Below are positions 10,257 to 19,398 of a DNA stretch of 64,000 nucleotides, piece after piece. This stretch comes from an uncultured Bacteroidales bacterium (GTDB lineage Bacteria; Bacteroidota; Bacteroidia; Bacteroidales; UBA932), in assembly GCA_934667175.1 (NCBI GenBank), contig CAKULN010000001.1, positions 1-64,000 on the forward strand, read 5' to 3'. The notes under the pieces are model-generated. The model did no database searches. It saw nothing but the letters and a program-made list of their open reading frames with translations, and was not told the origin of the DNA. Each line of letters begins with the position of its first letter. The first letter of the stretch is position 1. Position numbers and translations under genes: made by a program.

Positions 10257-10297
10257 TTTACCCACCACTCTCTCATTATTAGAAAGTGGCGGGTAAA
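10257..10297 (+). terminator. Hairpin terminator after lptB
   Basis: TTTACCCACCACTCTCT pairs with AGAAAGTGGCGGGTAAA (two mismatches) around a 7-nt loop and is followed by TGTTTTT. It lies in the gap between lptB and the convergent cysS. Confidence 0.75.
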
Positions 10298-10398
10298 TGT
10301 TTTTAAATCAATATGTTAGTGTATTGTCTTTGGCGGATTCTGACCGAAGGGAACACTTTAATATTTTGATAACTAAGCAGTTATTTACCACCGGTATT

Positions 10399-12084
10399 TT
10401 ATTGGATTGTCCATTCGGCTCCGTCCTTGGTGTCTTTGACGGTGATGCCGAGGGCTTTGAGGTGATCGCGTATTGCATCGCTGGCCGCCCAGTCCTTCGC
10501 GGCCTTGGCCTTGGCACGTTCCTCCAGAACCATATTCATAAGACCTGAGACAATCTCCTGTCCTTTCCCAGATTCCGCCGCGGCCTCGTCCTTGAGACCG
10601 AGAACTCCAAACACGATGTCATCGAAAATCTGAAGCAGAGTCTCGATGTCGCCCTTGCTTAACGCTCCCTGAGTCTGCCCGTTCGCTCCCTGAGTCTGCC
10701 CGTTCGCTCTCTGGGCCTGTCCGTTCGGTCCCTGAGCTTGTCGAAGGGCCGCAGTACGTTGCGCTTCGACTGGCTCAGCGACCGCGTGTCCGGCCTTGGC
10801 CGAGTTGATCAGCCGCACCGCATCGAAGATGTGAGACAGCGCGATAGGTGTGTTGAGGTCATCGCAGAGAGCCTCATAGACAGCATTGAATATTCCTTTG
10901 ACCTCCTCGGAAGTGGCAGGGCAGGTGTCAGGTGCCAGAGCGGTGATGAACTCTCCGTACTGCATTGCATCCACCGGATCGCCTTCCGTTCCTTTCTCGG
11001 TGTCGGTGATACCGGCAGCCGAAGCCAACGCGCGCAGATCCTTTGCGGCCTGCATCACCCTCTTCAGCCCCTTCTCTGCGGCCTGCAGAGCCTCGTTGCT
11101 GAAATCCAGCGTGCTGCGGTAGTGCGCCTGAAGTATGAAAAATCTAACTGTCATCGGGGAATATGCCTGAGTGAGCTTCTCGTGCTGCCCGCTGAAAAGC
11201 TGAGGCAGGGTGATGAAGTTGCCCAGAGACTTGCCCATCTTCTGGCCGTTGATCGTGATCATGTTGTTGTGCACCCAGTAGTGAACGCCCTGAGTATGGC
11301 GGCTGGCCACGTTCTGGGCGATCTCGCACTCGTGGTGAGGGAACATCAGGTCCATTCCGCCACCGTGGATGTCGAACTCGTTGCCAAGGTATTTCTCACC
11401 CATCACGGAGCACTCCAGATGCCATCCGGGGAATCCTTCGCTCCAAGGGCTCGGCCAGTGCATGATGTGCTCAGGCTCAGCCTTCTTCCATAGCGCGAAG
11501 TCGTACGGAGCCTTCTTGTCGCTCTGTCCGTCCAGTTCTCTGGTGCCCTCGCGGGTGTCGTCCAGAGTACGTCCCGAAAGGATTCCGTAGTGATGATCCT
11601 TGTTGTATTTCTCCACATCGAAGTACACGGAGCCGTTGGAGATGTAGGCATAGCCCGCATCCAGAATCTTCTTGATGGTCTCGATCTGCTCGATGATGTG
11701 TCCCGACGCCCTCGGCTCGATTGATGGCGGAGCCACGTTCAGCTGACGCATCGCCTCATGGTAACGGAACGTGTAGGTCTGCACGACCTCCATAGGCTCA
11801 AGCTGCTCCAACCTTGCCTTCTTGGAGATCTTGTCCTCGCCCTCGTCAGCGTCATGCTCAAGGTGTCCCACATCGGTGATGTTGCGCACATAGCGCACCT
11901 TGTAGCCAAGATGCCTTAGCAGTTTGAAAAGCACATCGTAAGTCACTCCCGGGCGGGCGTGACCCAGATGGGCTTCTCCATAGACGGTAGGCCCGCAGAC
12001 GTACATGCCCACGTGCCCCGGCTGGATCGGCTTGAAAAGCTCTTTATTGCGTGTAAGAGTATTTGTCAGAAATAAAGGTCTCAT
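10399..12084 (-). CDS. cysS: Cysteinyl-tRNA synthetase
   Basis: Charges tRNA-Cys. I take the ATG at 12084 ([13 protein letters not shown]), not the TTG two codons upstream. Zinc/HIGH region: [24 protein letters not shown] loop: KMGKSLGNF. The zinc ligands continue in [13 protein letters not shown] and [10 protein letters not shown]. About 50 residues near the anticodon-recognition region are repeat-derived ([20 protein letters not shown] and then ANGQTQG units), encoded at 10669-10786. That makes it longer than usual (561 aa). The insertion follows the KAG of the DALR-like helical domain and is in frame. Function is probably retained because all catalytic motifs are present. Confidence 0.96.
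   Translation of the reverse strand: MRPLFLTNTLTRNKELFKPIQPGHVGMYVCGPTVYGEAHLGHARPGVTYDVLFKLLRHLGYKVRYVRNITDVGHLEHDADEGEDKISKKARLEQLEPMEVVQTYTFRYHEAMRQLNVAPPSIEPRASGHIIEQIETIKKILDAGYAYISNGSVYFDVEKYNKDHHYGILSGRTLDDTREGTRELDGQSDKKAPYDFALWKKAEPEHIMHWPSPWSEGFPGWHLECSVMGEKYLGNEFDIHGGGMDLMFPHHECEIAQNVASRHTQGVHYWVHNNMITINGQKMGKSLGNFITLPQLFSGQHEKLTQAYSPMTVRFFILQAHYRSTLDFSNEALQAAEKGLKRVMQAAKDLRALASAAGITDTEKGTEGDPVDAMQYGEFITALAPDTCPATSEEVKGIFNAVYEALCDDLNTPIALSHIFDAVRLINSAKAGHAVAEPVEAQRTAALRQAQGPNGQAQRANGQTQGANGQTQGALSKGDIETLLQIFDDIVFGVLGLKDEAAAESGKGQEIVSGLMNMVLEERAKAKAAKDWAASDAIRDHLKALGITVKDTKDGAEWTIQ
10669..10786. repeat. In-frame tandem and palindromic repeat inside cysS
   Basis: Several units of CTGAGTCTGCCCGTTCGCTC run into one good copy of the TTCGACAGGCTCAGTGACC-type repeat (10733-10750) and an inverted copy near 10761-10785. 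They encode the GANGQTQ-type linker of CysS. Confidence 0.85.
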
Positions 12085-12116
12085 ATTCAATGAATGTTAT
12101 GGTTTAACCGAATCCC

Positions 12117-12124
12117 CAAATGTA
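12117..12124 (-). promoter_or_regulatory. cysS promoter -7 box
   Basis: The minus strand reads TACATTTG, matching TAnnTTTG, 33 nt upstream of the cysS ATG. No well-spaced -33 TTG was seen. Confidence 0.5.
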
Positions 12125-12135
12125 ACCAAATTTCA

Positions 12136-12168
12136 GAATATTTCCGAAAGAAAGTTTCGGAAATATTC
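12136..12168 (-). terminator. Perfect hairpin after purC
   Basis: GAATATTTCCGAAA pairs perfectly with TTTCGGAAATATTC around a 5-nt loop, 23 nt beyond the purC stop. On the minus strand it is followed by TGAAATTTGG, only weakly T-rich. Both arms carry the GAATAT hexamer. Confidence 0.65.
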
Positions 12169-12190
12169 ATGGGTAACAGTCCCATCGCGG

Positions 12191-12907
12191 TCAAGACTTC
12201 CTGCCGGTCAGTCTTTCGAACACGGTCTTGTAGGCGTCTCCGACGTGGCCGTAGTCCTTGCGGAAGCGGTCCTTGTCGAGGCGGTCACCTGTGGCGATGT
12301 CCCAGAAGCGGGCACTGTCCGGGGTGATGTCGTCGCTCATCACGAGTCTTCCGTCCGACAGGTGTCCGAACTCTATCTTGAAGTCCACCAGCGTGATGCC
12401 GATCTCCTTGAACACCGGAGTCAGAATGCCGTTGACCTGCTTTGTCAATGAATATATCCGCTCAAGTTCTTCCTTGCTCACGAGGCCGAGGGCCACGGCG
12501 TGGTAGTCGTTGATGATCGGGTCGCATAGGATGTCCGATTTGTAGCAGAGATCGTAGACCGGTTCCTTCGGCACAATGCCTTCCTCCAGTCCCAGTCTTT
12601 GGGCCATCGATCCCGCGATCACATTCCTTACAATCACCTCCATCGGAATCACCTCGGACTTCCAGCAAAGTTGTTCAGTGTCAGAGATCTGCTCGATGAA
12701 GTGGGTCGGTACTCCGCCTTTCTGCAACAGTCTGGAGATCTCGCATGAGATTCCGTTGCAGTACAGCCCCTTGTCCTTGATCACCGCCTTCTTGATCTTG
12801 TTGAAAGCCGTGATGTCATCTGTGAAGTGAATGATCACCTTCTCCGGATCATCCGTCTCGAAGATTTTGATGGACACCCCATCGTGTATTATATTCCTCT
12901 TTTCCAT
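12191..12907 (-). CDS. purC: SAICAR synthetase
   Basis: ATP-dependent ligase joining aspartate to CAIR in purine synthesis. Start chosen at ATG 12907 (MEKRNIIHDGVSIKIFETDD), giving 238 residues, the usual family length. An in-frame upstream extension is only translated repeat DNA. Motifs seen: VIIHFTDDITAFN, the dimer/CAIR region NGISCEISRLLQKGGVPTHF, VIPMEVIVRNVIAGSMAQRLG, and LVDFKIEFGHLSDGRLVMSDDITPDSARFWD. It lies downstream of purL on the same strand, separated by about 420 nt of palindromic repeats, so whether the two are co-transcribed is uncertain. Confidence 0.97.
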   Translation of the reverse strand: MEKRNIIHDGVSIKIFETDDPEKVIIHFTDDITAFNKIKKAVIKDKGLYCNGISCEISRLLQKGGVPTHFIEQISDTEQLCWKSEVIPMEVIVRNVIAGSMAQRLGLEEGIVPKEPVYDLCYKSDILCDPIINDYHAVALGLVSKEELERIYSLTKQVNGILTPVFKEIGITLVDFKIEFGHLSDGRLVMSDDITPDSARFWDIATGDRLDKDRFRKDYGHVGDAYKTVFERLTGRKS

Positions 12908-12942
12908 TGTAGTGTTTTTCACTATGTCTTTCAGTTGTGGCC

Positions 12943-13025
12943 GCGGTTGCTGAGTATGACTTTGGCGACCGACGCTTCGCGCCCTATCCGGGTAAAGGGT
13001 CGCCAAAGTCATATTCAGCAACCGC
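12943..13025. repeat. Variable-stem/constant-apex hairpin, copy B
   Basis: A 28-bp stem beginning GCGGTTGCTGA encloses the conserved apex in reverse orientation (GACGCTTCGCGCCCTATCC...). The only mismatch in the stem is GAGTAT on one arm versus GAATAT (as ATATTC) on the other. Confidence 0.88.
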
Positions 13026-13041
13026 TCTTCGTGCACTAATT

Positions 13042-13070
13042 GTCACTTCGACAGGTTCCTTGACCGGTTG
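13042..13070. repeat. Palindromic repeat copy (degenerate)
   Basis: GTCACTTCGACAGGTTCCTT is a diverged member of the TTCGACAGGCTCAGTGACC family. It is followed by GACCGGTTGTTGCCCCTGCC, which is shared in altered form with the copy at 13191. Confidence 0.75.
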
Positions 13071-13078
13071 TTGCCCCT

Positions 13079-13169
13079 GCCTTGGCGGTAAAGCACCACC
13101 GCTGCGACCATTCACCCGGACAGGGCGCGAAGCGTAGGGAGCGGTGGTGGTGCTTGGCCACCAAAGCCT
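13079..13169. repeat. Variable-stem/constant-apex hairpin, copy C
   Basis: Imperfect arms (AAGCACCACCGCT against AGCGGTGGTGGTGCTT, with a 3-nt bulge and weaker outer pairing GCCTTGG/CCAAAGCC) enclose the apex CATTCACCCGGACAGGG/CGCGAAGCGTAG. Confidence 0.82.
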
Positions 13170-13190
13170 AAACGATCCTATTCAACAATA

Positions 13191-13220
13191 GTCACTTAGG
13201 CTAGCTCAGTGACCGGTGGT
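13191..13220. repeat. Palindromic repeat copy (degenerate)
   Basis: GTCACTTAGGCTAGCTCAGT plus GACCGGTGGTTACCCTGCC. With the block at 13042 this gives two tandem composite units, each a palindromic repeat followed by an apex hairpin. Confidence 0.7.
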
Positions 13221-13226
13221 TACCCT

Positions 13227-13315
13227 GCCGCAGTGGTCAGGTGCCACTGTGGCTCCCATTCACCCGGATAGGGCGCGAAGCGTAGGGAGCCATGGTGGCA
13301 CCTGACCACAACGGC
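13227..13315. repeat. Variable-stem/constant-apex hairpin, copy D
   Basis: Arms GTGGTCAGGTGCCAC-tg-TGGCTCC and its complement (two central mismatches, outer GCCG/CGGC) enclose CATTCACCCGGATAGGG/CGCGAAGCGTAG. It ends 13 nt beyond the purL stop and may terminate purL. Confidence 0.87.
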
Positions 13316-13327
13316 CTTACACGAAAT

Positions 13328-16300
13328 CTATCCGATAAAATACCTGACAGCATTCTCAAACAGCGGCTGCTCAAGGTCGGCCTCGATGTTCTTCAACAGG
13401 TTTCTCTCGTACCTCTCACTGTGCCCCATCTTTCCAAGAATCTGGCCGTTACGGCTGATGATGCCCTCGATGGCGTAGTAAGAACCGTTAGGATTGTAAG
13501 GCGACTCCATCGTAGGCTCGTCCGTCAGCGGATCAACGTACTGGAACGCCACCTGCCCGTTGGCGAACAACTCACGCGCCAACTCCTCGCTCACCACAAA
13601 CTTGCCCTCACCGTGGCTCACCGGGATCGCATATTCATCACCAATTGTCATCCCCTTGAGCCAAGGAGAGTTGGTCGTGGCGACACGTGTCGTCACCATC
13701 TGCGAGATGTGCCTGTTGATGTCGTTGCGGAATAGGGTAGGAGAGTCCTTCGTCACCTTGCCGAGCTCCCCGTAAGGCAGCAGACCTGACTTCACAAGCG
13801 CCTGGAATCCGTTGCATATTCCCAGTATCAGACCGCCACGTGAAAGCAGCCCCTCGATCGCCTCCGCGATGTCCTTGTTGTTCAGCACGTTCGCGATGAA
13901 CTTGCCGCTTCCGTCCGGCTCGTCACCGGCCGAGAAACCACCGCTCAGCATCAGGATCTGGCAGTTGTCGATGTTCTCCTTCATCTCAGCGATCGACTCG
14001 AACACATCCTTGTCCGAAAGGTTGCGGAACACTGATGTGCGGATCTCCGCTCCCGCCTTGCGGAACGCCTTGGCTGAATCATAGTCACAGTTAGTGCCAG
14101 GGAAGACCGGAAGGTAAGCGACCACCTTGTCAACCTTCGGCCCCTTATATTCAAGATCAGCTTTCTTGGCCTTGAAAGGCTTCACGCCCTCCATCCCCTT
14201 AGGCATCAGCCTCTTGAAGTCAGGCTTGCTGACGGCCGGATAGACCTTCTCAAAGAGCGATGCGTTGAAATCCATCAACTCGAAGATGGACAGTTTTGTC
14301 CCGTTCACACGCACGTTGCCGTCCTCTCCGGAAGTGACAGTGCCGATCTCTATCGCATTCTCGAAATCAAGCGCGCTTCCGTCGGTCTCCACCACGATCG
14401 AACCGTAGTTCAGGTTGAACAGGTCGTCCTCCGAAAGGTTCACATCGAAGCCGAAAGCGTTGCCGAAACTCATCTTGCAGAGCGCCTCCGCAACTCCGCC
14501 GAATCCCACGGCCCATCCTGCCACGATCGTCCCGTCCTCTATCTTTTCCTGAATATGATTCCAGTTCCTCTTGAGCTGCTCTGTGTCAGGCATCCTGTTC
14601 GCGAGCGGGGTGTGCTTCACGAGATAGAGGCGGTCTCCTTCCCATTTTAGTTCCGGAGAGATCACGTTGTCGGCCTTAACAGGGGTGATGCCGAACGCGA
14701 TAAGGGTCGGTGGAACGTGGATCGTGCCGTTCTCGGTCTCGAATGATCCGCTCATCGAATCCTTTCCACCGATCGAGGCGAGTCCCAGTTCCTTCTGCAT
14801 CTTCAAGGCTCCGAGCAGTGCCGCGGTCGGCTTGCCCCACACCTTAGGATCAGCGGTCATCCTCTCGAAATATTCCTGACAGGAGAATCTCATCGTCTCC
14901 CAATGTCCTCCTGCGGCCACAACCTTGCTGCAAGCCTCTATGAATGAATATGCCGCACCGTGGTAAGGGCTCCATTCGCAGAGGTCTGGGTTGAATCCGA
15001 ACGCCATCATGCTGGCGGTGTCCGTGTAGCCTTGAACCGGAAGTTTCTGGACAGAGACCTGAGTCTCCGTTGTCTGGAGTTCTCCTCCGAACGGCATCAG
15101 CACGGTCGAGCGGCCGATGGTCGAGTCGAACATCTCGATAAGGCCTTTCTGACAGGTCACGTTCGGATCCTGCAGATTGGCGAACATTCTCTCTTTCAGA
15201 TTCTTGCCCGGAACGTCGCGGAAGAACGGATCCTTGTTCTCGACCGCTCCGATCGTGGCCTTTGAATAATGCTTTGCCCCGGCGCTGTCGATGAACGCGC
15301 GGCTCAGGTCCACGACCACCTTGTCACCGTAGAACATCCTCATTCTGGCTGTGTCGGTGACCTCGGCGACGTGTGTCACCTCAATGTTCTCGCTGTGGCA
15401 GAGTTTCTTGAAATCTTCCTCGTCCTTGGCCTCCACAACGACGGCCATGCGTTCCTGTGACTCGCTGATGGCCAACTCCGTGGAGTTCATTCCGCTGTAT
15501 TTGACCGGAACACGGTCGAGGTAGATGTCCAGTCCGTCAGCAAGCTCACCGATGGCGACACTCACTCCGCCCGCTCCGAAGTCGTTCGATTTCTTTATGA
15601 GTTTGGTGACATCAGGCCTTCTGAAAAGTCTCTCCAACTTCCTCTCCTCCGGAGCATTACCCTTCTGGACCTCGCTTCCGCAAGTCTCCAAGGACTCCTC
15701 TGTGTGTTCCTTAGACGAACCTGTAGCTCCTCCGATGCCGTCACGTCCGGTGCGCCCACCGATCATCAGCACGACATCCCCGGCCTTAGGGCTTTCTCTT
15801 CTCACATCCTCGGCCTTCACGGCTCCCACCACGGCTCCGACCTCCATTCTCTTGGCGGTGTAGCCCTCGTGATAGATCTCACGCACGTGTGTCGTCGCCA
15901 GACCGATCTGGTTGCCGTAGGATGAATATCCATGCGCGGCCTTCTTGGTGATGACCTTCTGCGGAAGCTTGCCCGGAAGAGTCTCGCTGACAGGTTTGTA
16001 GATATCTCCCGCTCCGGTGACTCGCATCGCCTGATAGACATAGGAACGTCCGGAAAGCGGATCCCTGATGGCCCCTCCGAGACATGTGGCCGCTCCTCCG
16101 AACGGCTCGATCTCCGTAGGGTGGTTGTGGGTCTCATTCTTGAACATCAACAGCCATCTCTCGGTCTGCCCATCCACATCGACATCAATGAAGACGCTGC
16201 AAGCGTTGTTCTCTTCGCTGACCTCCATGTCGTCCAGAAGACCGTGCTTCCTGAGATACTTCGCGCCAATCGTGGCCATGTCCATCAGGTTCAGTCCCTT

Positions 16301-17083
16301 CTTCTCACGACCGGTCTCCGAGCGCATCTTCATGTACAGGCTCATCGTGCCGTCGATGTCCTCCTTGATGAAGGAATCCTCCACATCGATGCTTTCCAGT
16401 TCGGTTGTGAATGTCGTGTGGCGGCAATGGTCGCTCCAGTAGGTGTCCAGAATCCTGAGTTCGGTCTCGTTCGGATCCCTGCCCTCCTCGGTGAAGTATC
16501 TGACAACCTCCGCGAGATCGTCTGCGTTCATCGCCAGCCCCATCTTCTTGCAATATGCCTTCAGATCGTCTCCGCACATATCCCTGAATCCTTCCAGAAC
16601 CGGAACCGGTTTGACGGCCGCATGCTCTGTGTCAGCGAGTCTGCTGAGGTCTTTCGTGCGGGATTCTACAGGATTTATGTAGTAATGCCGGATCTTTTCA
16701 AGCGTATCTTCGGAAGCATCGGCGTCGACAATCAACAGTTTTGAACTCTTGATGCTGATCTGCGCTGATGGCTCGATCAGGTGAACGCAGTCCACTGCCG
16801 AGGCCGCTCTCTGGTCGAATTGGCCGGGCAGGTACTCGACGGCGATGTACTTTGCTCCGTCCAGATCTATCGAATCTGTGACAGAGTCGGTCACAATCTC
16901 TCCGAAGACACTGTAGCGGCTCTTTTCCAGAAGTTCCGGCGTGAATCCGAAAAGGTCATAAACATTAAGCAGCCGAAGCGTTTTCAGCTCCAGCTGCAAG
17001 TTCTCGTTGAGTTCCCCAAGAAGACTCTTTGCCTCCACTTGGAACTCCGGGTGTTTCTCCACGAAAATGCGGTAATTGGACAT
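13328..17083 (-). CDS. purL: FGAM synthase, single-chain large form
   Basis: Phosphoribosylformylglycinamidine synthase: converts FGAR to FGAM using glutamine and ATP. At 1251 residues it is the fused form, with the AIRS-like synthase in front and a C-terminal class I glutamine amidotransferase. Synthase motifs include LRILDTYWSDHCRHTTFTTE, FKNETHNHPTEIEPFGGA and GKDSMSGSFE. The amidotransferase (from VVAYLPVFPGTNCDYDSAKA) has its nucleophile in GLILGICNGFQAL and the His/Glu region in VSHGEGKFV. Clear Bacteroidota promoter at 17111-17141. No truncation or frameshift seen. Confidence 0.97.
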   Translation of the reverse strand: MSNYRIFVEKHPEFQVEAKSLLGELNENLQLELKTLRLLNVYDLFGFTPELLEKSRYSVFGEIVTDSVTDSIDLDGAKYIAVEYLPGQFDQRAASAVDCVHLIEPSAQISIKSSKLLIVDADASEDTLEKIRHYYINPVESRTKDLSRLADTEHAAVKPVPVLEGFRDMCGDDLKAYCKKMGLAMNADDLAEVVRYFTEEGRDPNETELRILDTYWSDHCRHTTFTTELESIDVEDSFIKEDIDGTMSLYMKMRSETGREKKGLNLMDMATIGAKYLRKHGLLDDMEVSEENNACSVFIDVDVDGQTERWLLMFKNETHNHPTEIEPFGGAATCLGGAIRDPLSGRSYVYQAMRVTGAGDIYKPVSETLPGKLPQKVITKKAAHGYSSYGNQIGLATTHVREIYHEGYTAKRMEVGAVVGAVKAEDVRRESPKAGDVVLMIGGRTGRDGIGGATGSSKEHTEESLETCGSEVQKGNAPEERKLERLFRRPDVTKLIKKSNDFGAGGVSVAIGELADGLDIYLDRVPVKYSGMNSTELAISESQERMAVVVEAKDEEDFKKLCHSENIEVTHVAEVTDTARMRMFYGDKVVVDLSRAFIDSAGAKHYSKATIGAVENKDPFFRDVPGKNLKERMFANLQDPNVTCQKGLIEMFDSTIGRSTVLMPFGGELQTTETQVSVQKLPVQGYTDTASMMAFGFNPDLCEWSPYHGAAYSFIEACSKVVAAGGHWETMRFSCQEYFERMTADPKVWGKPTAALLGALKMQKELGLASIGGKDSMSGSFETENGTIHVPPTLIAFGITPVKADNVISPELKWEGDRLYLVKHTPLANRMPDTEQLKRNWNHIQEKIEDGTIVAGWAVGFGGVAEALCKMSFGNAFGFDVNLSEDDLFNLNYGSIVVETDGSALDFENAIEIGTVTSGEDGNVRVNGTKLSIFELMDFNASLFEKVYPAVSKPDFKRLMPKGMEGVKPFKAKKADLEYKGPKVDKVVAYLPVFPGTNCDYDSAKAFRKAGAEIRTSVFRNLSDKDVFESIAEMKENIDNCQILMLSGGFSAGDEPDGSGKFIANVLNNKDIAEAIEGLLSRGGLILGICNGFQALVKSGLLPYGELGKVTKDSPTLFRNDINRHISQMVTTRVATTNSPWLKGMTIGDEYAIPVSHGEGKFVVSEELARELFANGQVAFQYVDPLTDEPTMESPYNPNGSYYAIEGIISRNGQILGKMGHSERYERNLLKNIEADLEQPLFENAVRYFIG

Positions 17084-17110
17084 CTTTGCAAGTTCTTTTT
17101 AAGACTATCG

Positions 17111-17141
17111 CAAAGTTAGCCTTTTTGCCCCACATTCACAA
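17111..17141 (-). promoter_or_regulatory. purL promoter
   Basis: On the minus strand the -7 box TAACTTTG (17118-17111) and a -33 TTG (17141-17139) are 20 bp apart, an ideal Bacteroidota promoter, 28 nt upstream of the purL start. Confidence 0.75.
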
Positions 17142-17316
17142 ATTTTGGCCGTGATTGCCAACTTGTTGTGAATGAATATATTCGTAAATCCTGCCGGGCT
17201 AATCTGGAGGGTGGCGTTTCGTAAAATGTTGAGTGTCAAAAAGTGAGATTCCACTTGTTGAAATTCAAAGAATTACGGATTTGTGCCGGGAAACGGCGCG
17301 GCTTCAAAGTGAGTGG

Positions 17317-18459
17317 CTAGTCAAGCCACTGGCTGAAGAAGCGCCAGATTTCGGAGCAGGTGTCCATGTCTTTGTCGGACCAGGAATGGTCTCCGCCCTC
17401 GACTTTGTAGAGCCAGACTTCGGTCGGCCTGCCGCCTTTCACCGCCGGTTTCCCTGCCTTGAACTGATAGAGAGTGACTTGGTTACGACCTTCACGGCGA
17501 GGAAGTTCGGTGACATATTCCTCGGTGCAACCATTGACGGCGATGATTCTGCTGATCGCGGCGGGAACGGGAATATACGCTCCCCAGCCACCTTTGTTCT
17601 CCGGATCGCCGAGCCATTCGGAGACTCTGTCCTGTGTGCCGTGAACCTCCATGAAAGGAAGCGGATGTCTGTAGGAATATTCAGTCTCCATCCAGCTGAA
17701 CTGGAGTCCGGCGATCGAGGCCATCGCCTTGAAGGCTTTCGGAGCACGCATAGCTATCAGGTAGATGATGTCGCCGCCGTTGGACATTCCGGTGAGGAAG
17801 GTGTTCTTTGGACTGAGATCGAATTTCTTCTGAAGTTCTTTGGACAAGGCGATGAGGAACTTCACGTCATCTGTCTTCATTCCTTTTTGGGAAGGGTAGC
17901 GGACATTCCACCCCGGTTTGCCTTTCGGACCCTTGATTCCTTGAGGATAGCAGACTGCGAAGCCGTTCTTGTCCGCGATGTCCATCATGGCTTTCTTCCC
18001 CTTGAGGGCCGAGCCGCCGTAGCCGTGCAGGACAATCACAAGCGGGGCTCCGGCTTTTAACCCTTCCGGACGGTAAAGGTAATATTCCCGCTCAAGTCCC
18101 TGATTCCTCATCGTGAGGCGCTCGCATCTTTCCTTTACTCCGTGCTCTTTTGCCGGGCTTTCGCTGAGTTGGGATGCTTCGACAGGCTCAGCATCCGGTT
18201 GATTCGCGACGTAGAATATGTTTGTCTGGTCACTGAGTCTGTTTGTCTGGTCACTGAGTCCGCTTGTCTGGTCGCCGAGCCTGCCAGTCTGGTCGGAGGC
18301 CAGGTTCGGTCGGTCGCCGAACTTGCCTGTCTGGACGCCGACGCTGCTTGTACGGTCGCTGAGCCTGTCGAAGCGACAGTCTATGTTATTGTCTGTCCCA
18401 TTGCTGCCCACAGCGATGGCCAGAACCATAAACACGGAAAAAATCGTGGAGGATAACAT
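17317..18459 (-). CDS. Secreted polyhydroxybutyrate-depolymerase/feruloyl-esterase family hydrolase
   Basis: Alpha/beta-hydrolase with a signal peptide at the chosen start ATG 18459 (MLSSTIFSVFMVLAIAVGSNG). The catalytic triad is visible: nucleophile in GMSNGGDIIY (GxSxG), acid in VHGTQDRVSEW, and His in EGGDHSWSD. The oxyanion region is LVIVLHGYGGSALKGKKAM. The family includes PHB depolymerases, feruloyl and acetylxylan esterases; in a gut-type Bacteroidales an esterase acting on plant polysaccharide is more likely, but this is inference. Between signal peptide and catalytic domain lie about 70 residues of repeat-encoded sequence (DRLSDRT, LGDQTSGLSDQTN, DAEPVEAS). Confidence 0.85.
   Translation of the reverse strand: MLSSTIFSVFMVLAIAVGSNGTDNNIDCRFDRLSDRTSSVGVQTGKFGDRPNLASDQTGRLGDQTSGLSDQTNRLSDQTNIFYVANQPDAEPVEASQLSESPAKEHGVKERCERLTMRNQGLEREYYLYRPEGLKAGAPLVIVLHGYGGSALKGKKAMMDIADKNGFAVCYPQGIKGPKGKPGWNVRYPSQKGMKTDDVKFLIALSKELQKKFDLSPKNTFLTGMSNGGDIIYLIAMRAPKAFKAMASIAGLQFSWMETEYSYRHPLPFMEVHGTQDRVSEWLGDPENKGGWGAYIPVPAAISRIIAVNGCTEEYVTELPRREGRNQVTLYQFKAGKPAVKGGRPTEVWLYKVEGGDHSWSDKDMDTCSEIWRFFSQWLD
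18171..18379. repeat. In-frame palindromic and tandem repeat block in the esterase gene
   Basis: One near-complete copy at each end (18176-18199 and 18353-18377) brackets about five tandem units of TTTGTCTGGTCACTGAGTC and variants. All are translated in one frame as SDQTN/GDQTS-type units. Confidence 0.87.
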
Positions 18460-18554
18460 ATTGATTGATTGTTTATTAACGAATATCCTCCCGTCGAACA
18501 TAGCGGGAGGATAATGTCTACTACTTTGATTTACAGATTATTGGCCTCCACGCG

Positions 18555-19349
18555 CTATTTGTTCTCGGCGGCTTCCACAGCCTTGAAATAGCGGTAAGAG
18601 TTGACTTTCAGCTCACCGGCGGCCGGTTCGTCAAGCACGACGATTCCGTCTTCGTGGAGCTGAAGGGCTGAAAGGGTGACATAGTGGCTGACGCAACCTT
18701 CAACGGCCTCCCTCACGACCCTTGCCTTCTTGCTGCCGAAGGCGAGGATGAGAACTTCCTTGGCACCGCAAACAGTGGCGACACCGACTGACATGGCCTG
18801 TTTAGGAACCAGATTCACATCTCCTCCAAAGAAACGTGAGTTGACCTCGATGGTGTCTTGTGTCAATGTCACGACTCTCGTCTTTGAGTTGATGGAAGAG
18901 AACGGCTCGTTGAAGGCCAGATGGCCGTCCTCGCCGACACCGCCGAGGAACAGATCGATCCCGCCTGCCTCTGCGATGGCTTTCTCGTAGTTCTCGCACT
19001 CTTTGTCAAGATCGGCGGCATTGCCGTTTAGAATGTGGATGTTGCCGGCAGGGATGTCGATCTTGTCGAAAAGGTTCCTGTGCATGAAGCTGTGGTAGCT
19101 CTCTGGATGGTTCTCTGGAATCCCGACATATTCATCCATGTTGAATGTGATCACGTTCTTGAATGAAACCTCTCCGGCGGCGCACATTCTGGCAAGTTCG
19201 GCGTAGGTGTCAAGAGGTGTGGAACCGGTAGGCAGTCCAAGAACAAATGGTTTGTCTGTCTTCTCTGCCTTTGCCTTGATGGCGGCGGCGATATGGTGGG
19301 CCGCCCAAAGGGAACCCTCTTTCTTTGTGTCTTTAATGATGACTCTCAT
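18555..19349 (-). CDS. nagB: Glucosamine-6-phosphate deaminase
   Basis: Converts glucosamine-6-phosphate to fructose-6-phosphate and ammonia. The 264-residue product has the phosphate-binding LGLPTGSTPLDTY, the catalytic NMDEYVGIPENHPESYHSFM and the intact active-site signature GGVGEDGHLAFNEPFSS with the expected Asp, His and Glu. It lies 49 nt downstream of a larger deaminase/PIG-L-deacetylase fusion on the same strand. The two probably form an amino-sugar unit in which this is the active deaminase. Confidence 0.96.
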   Translation of the reverse strand: MRVIIKDTKKEGSLWAAHHIAAAIKAKAEKTDKPFVLGLPTGSTPLDTYAELARMCAAGEVSFKNVITFNMDEYVGIPENHPESYHSFMHRNLFDKIDIPAGNIHILNGNAADLDKECENYEKAIAEAGGIDLFLGGVGEDGHLAFNEPFSSINSKTRVVTLTQDTIEVNSRFFGGDVNLVPKQAMSVGVATVCGAKEVLILAFGSKKARVVREAVEGCVSHYVTLSALQLHEDGIVVLDEPAAGELKVNSYRYFKAVEAAENK

Positions 19350-19398
19350 GATGTTGATTTTTTGTCAAATTTGATTTGCAGGGATGCCTGCGGATTCG

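Noticed and set aside
12908..13036. N-terminal extension of PurC (LYPDRARSVGRQSH...)
   Set aside because: It is translated from apex hairpin copy B; the PurC family starts at MEKRNII and the shorter form has the normal length.
12943..13315. CRISPR array
   Set aside because: The repeated units are palindromes with different arms and irregular spacing, and no cas genes are present. No CRISPR array was seen anywhere in the window.
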